Below are positions 5,794-6,774 of a DNA stretch of 6,774 bases, piece after piece. A program made the translations under genes and the position numbers. The stretch's first letter is position 1; every line of letters begins with the position of its first letter. Source of the stretch: CAZXVW01 sp964644025. GTDB lineage: Bacteria > Acidobacteriota > Terriglobia > Bryobacterales > Bryobacteraceae. The notes beneath the pieces are model-generated. The model worked only from the letters and a program-made list of their open reading frames with translations, had not been told where the DNA came from and searched no databases. Location of the stretch: the NCBI GenBank assembly GCA_964644025.1, contig CAZXVW010000210.1:1-6774 (forward strand). Reading direction: 5' to 3'.

Positions 5794-6753
5794 TCAGACC
5801 GGGTGTTCCCGCAGGAACGTTTCGATCTCGCCGGCTTCTTCCTCGCTGAGACGAAACTCGGCTGCCCCAATGACACCAGCGAGCTGGCCGGGATTGCGAA
5901 GGCCGACAATGGCCCCGGTGACTTCCGGGCGCCGCAGCGTCCAGGCGATCGCCACCTCGCCGGGCGTGCGCCCGTGGCGCCTGCCGATCTCGCGCAGTAG
6001 CTCGACCAGGGCCAGGTTGCGCGTAAGCTGGGGCTCCTGGAAGAAGGGGGAGCGCCGGCGCCAGTCTTCCTCGGGCAACGCAGCCAGCCTTTCCCGCGTC
6101 ATCGCCCCGGTCAGCAGGCCGGACCGCATGGGCGCGTAGACGATGACGCCGATGTTGTGCGCCGCGCAATAGGGCAACAGATGCTGCTCGGCTTCCGGCT
6201 GGACAATGGAATAGGGCGGCTGCAGGGAAGTGACGGGCGCAATCGAGCGGATACGCTCCATCTGTTCCACCGTGAAATTGGACACGCCAATATAGCGCAG
6301 CTTGCCTTCTTGCTGGAGGCGCGCCAGTGTTTCCCACCCGGCCTCGATGTCCTCCTCCGGTTCCGGCCAATGAATCTGGTAGAGGTCGATCACATCCACC
6401 TGGAGCCGGCGGAGGCTGGCCTCGCATTCCCGGCGCACGGAGTCCGGTTTCAGCCACCGCCGGATTTCCCGGCGCTCGTCCCAGACAAGCCCGCACTTGG
6501 TGAACACGTAAGGTCTATTCGCGACGCCGTGCAGGGCCCGGGCGACTACTTCTTCGGAGTGGCCAAGACCGTAAACCGCTGCCGTGTCGATCCAGTTAAT
6601 CCCGGCATCCAGCGCGGCGTGGATGGCGGCGATGGACTGGTTATCGTCCTGCGGTCCCCAGGAAAACTTCCAGCCCGATCCTCCCATGGCGCTGGCGCCG
6701 CCACCGAGAGGCGTGATGTACAAGTCCGAATTGCCTAGTTGTCGCTTCCGCAT
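5794..6753 (-). CDS. Aldo/keto reductase
   Basis: NAD(P)H-dependent reductase of aldehydes, aldoses or ketones, cytoplasmic, with a single-domain (beta/alpha)8 fold. It has 319 residues, normal for the family. The catalytic tetrad is visible: D56 and Y61 (NWIDTAAVYG, 53-62), K86 (VFTKCG, 83-88) and H128 (LYQIHWP, 124-130). Other family landmarks are RYIGVSNF (153-160), VIVYAPMRSGLLTG (203-216) and the cofactor-binding AIVGLRNPGQL (281-291). The N-terminus MRKRQLGNSDLYITPLG fits the usual family start, which supports the ATG at 6753. No Shine-Dalgarno sequence is visible: the expected place is filled by a palindrome. It is followed after 156 nt by uxaE in the same direction, so a role in uronate or sugar-acid reduction is possible but not shown. 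The sequence resembles the common general-stress/aldose reductase-like group. Confidence 0.93.
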   Translation of the reverse strand: MRKRQLGNSDLYITPLGGGASAMGGSGWKFSWGPQDDNQSIAAIHAALDAGINWIDTAAVYGLGHSEEVVARALHGVANRPYVFTKCGLVWDERREIRRWLKPDSVRRECEASLRRLQVDVIDLYQIHWPEPEEDIEAGWETLARLQQEGKLRYIGVSNFTVEQMERIRSIAPVTSLQPPYSIVQPEAEQHLLPYCAAHNIGVIVYAPMRSGLLTGAMTRERLAALPEEDWRRRSPFFQEPQLTRNLALVELLREIGRRHGRTPGEVAIAWTLRRPEVTGAIVGLRNPGQLAGVIGAAEFRLSEEEAGEIETFLREHPV

Positions 6754-6754
6754 A

Positions 6755-6766
6755 TTCTGTACAGAA
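6755..6766. promoter_or_regulatory. Perfect 12-bp palindrome at the ribosome-binding position of the aldo/keto reductase gene
   Basis: TTCTGTACAGAA is a perfect palindrome ending one base before the ATG of the aldo/keto reductase gene. It occupies the place where a Shine-Dalgarno sequence would be expected, and none is seen in the 21 bases available upstream. It may be an operator overlapping the start or part of a leaderless or weakly translated start; the upstream promoter region lies outside the window. Confidence 0.3.
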
Positions 6767-6774
6767 AGACCATG

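Noticed and set aside
6157..6738. Plus-strand open frame of 193 codons opposite the aldo/keto reductase gene
   Set aside because: It is antisense to a gene with an intact catalytic tetrad and has no domain of its own.
6738..6773. Twelve-codon minus-strand frame overlapping the aldo/keto reductase start
   Set aside because: An ATG at 6773-6771 opens a short out-of-frame stretch ending in TAG, but too little upstream sequence is available to support a leader peptide.

Overview
The window is GC-rich, protein-dense bacterial DNA with five genes, four complete and one running off the left edge. It contains no RNA gene, insertion sequence, CRISPR array or phage gene that I can see. The long TonB-dependent receptor with an N-terminal carboxypeptidase-regulatory-like domain (Oar-like), the Tat-exported sugar isomerase-like protein and the high GC content together suggest an Acidobacteriota member, perhaps of the Solibacter/Bryobacter type. 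That placement is inferred from gene style, not from a marker gene.

Layout, left to right. Positions 1-1817 (minus) hold the N-terminal 605 residues of an outer-membrane TonB-dependent receptor. Positions 1818-2034 are a divergent intergenic region with a near-consensus sigma-70 promoter for the receptor and a 19-bp dyad just upstream of it. Positions 2035-2868 (plus) encode a Tat-signal xylose-isomerase-like TIM-barrel protein. It converges on a three-gene minus-strand set read right to left: an aldo/keto reductase (6753-5794), a tagaturonate/fructuronate epimerase of the UxaE family (5637-4378) and uronate isomerase UxaC (4317-2914). A hairpin followed by six T residues, embedded in the last codons of the opposing isomerase gene, looks like the intrinsic terminator of this set.

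How the genes fit together. UxaC converts D-galacturonate to D-tagaturonate and D-glucuronate to D-fructuronate. UxaE interconverts the two keto-uronates, so both sugars can be drained through one downstream reductase. No UxaB/UxuB reductase, dehydratase, KDG kinase or KDPG aldolase lies inside the window. The adjacent aldo/keto reductase is therefore a speculative candidate for a reductive step. The receptor and the exported TIM-barrel protein could handle sugar uptake and processing in the envelope, but nothing in the sequence ties them specifically to uronates.

I found no clearly new system. The points most worth a second look are the short-form UxaE beside UxaC with an aldo/keto reductase, the dyad beside the receptor promoter, the terminator hidden in an opposing reading frame, and the palindrome that occupies the ribosome-binding position of the aldo/keto reductase gene.
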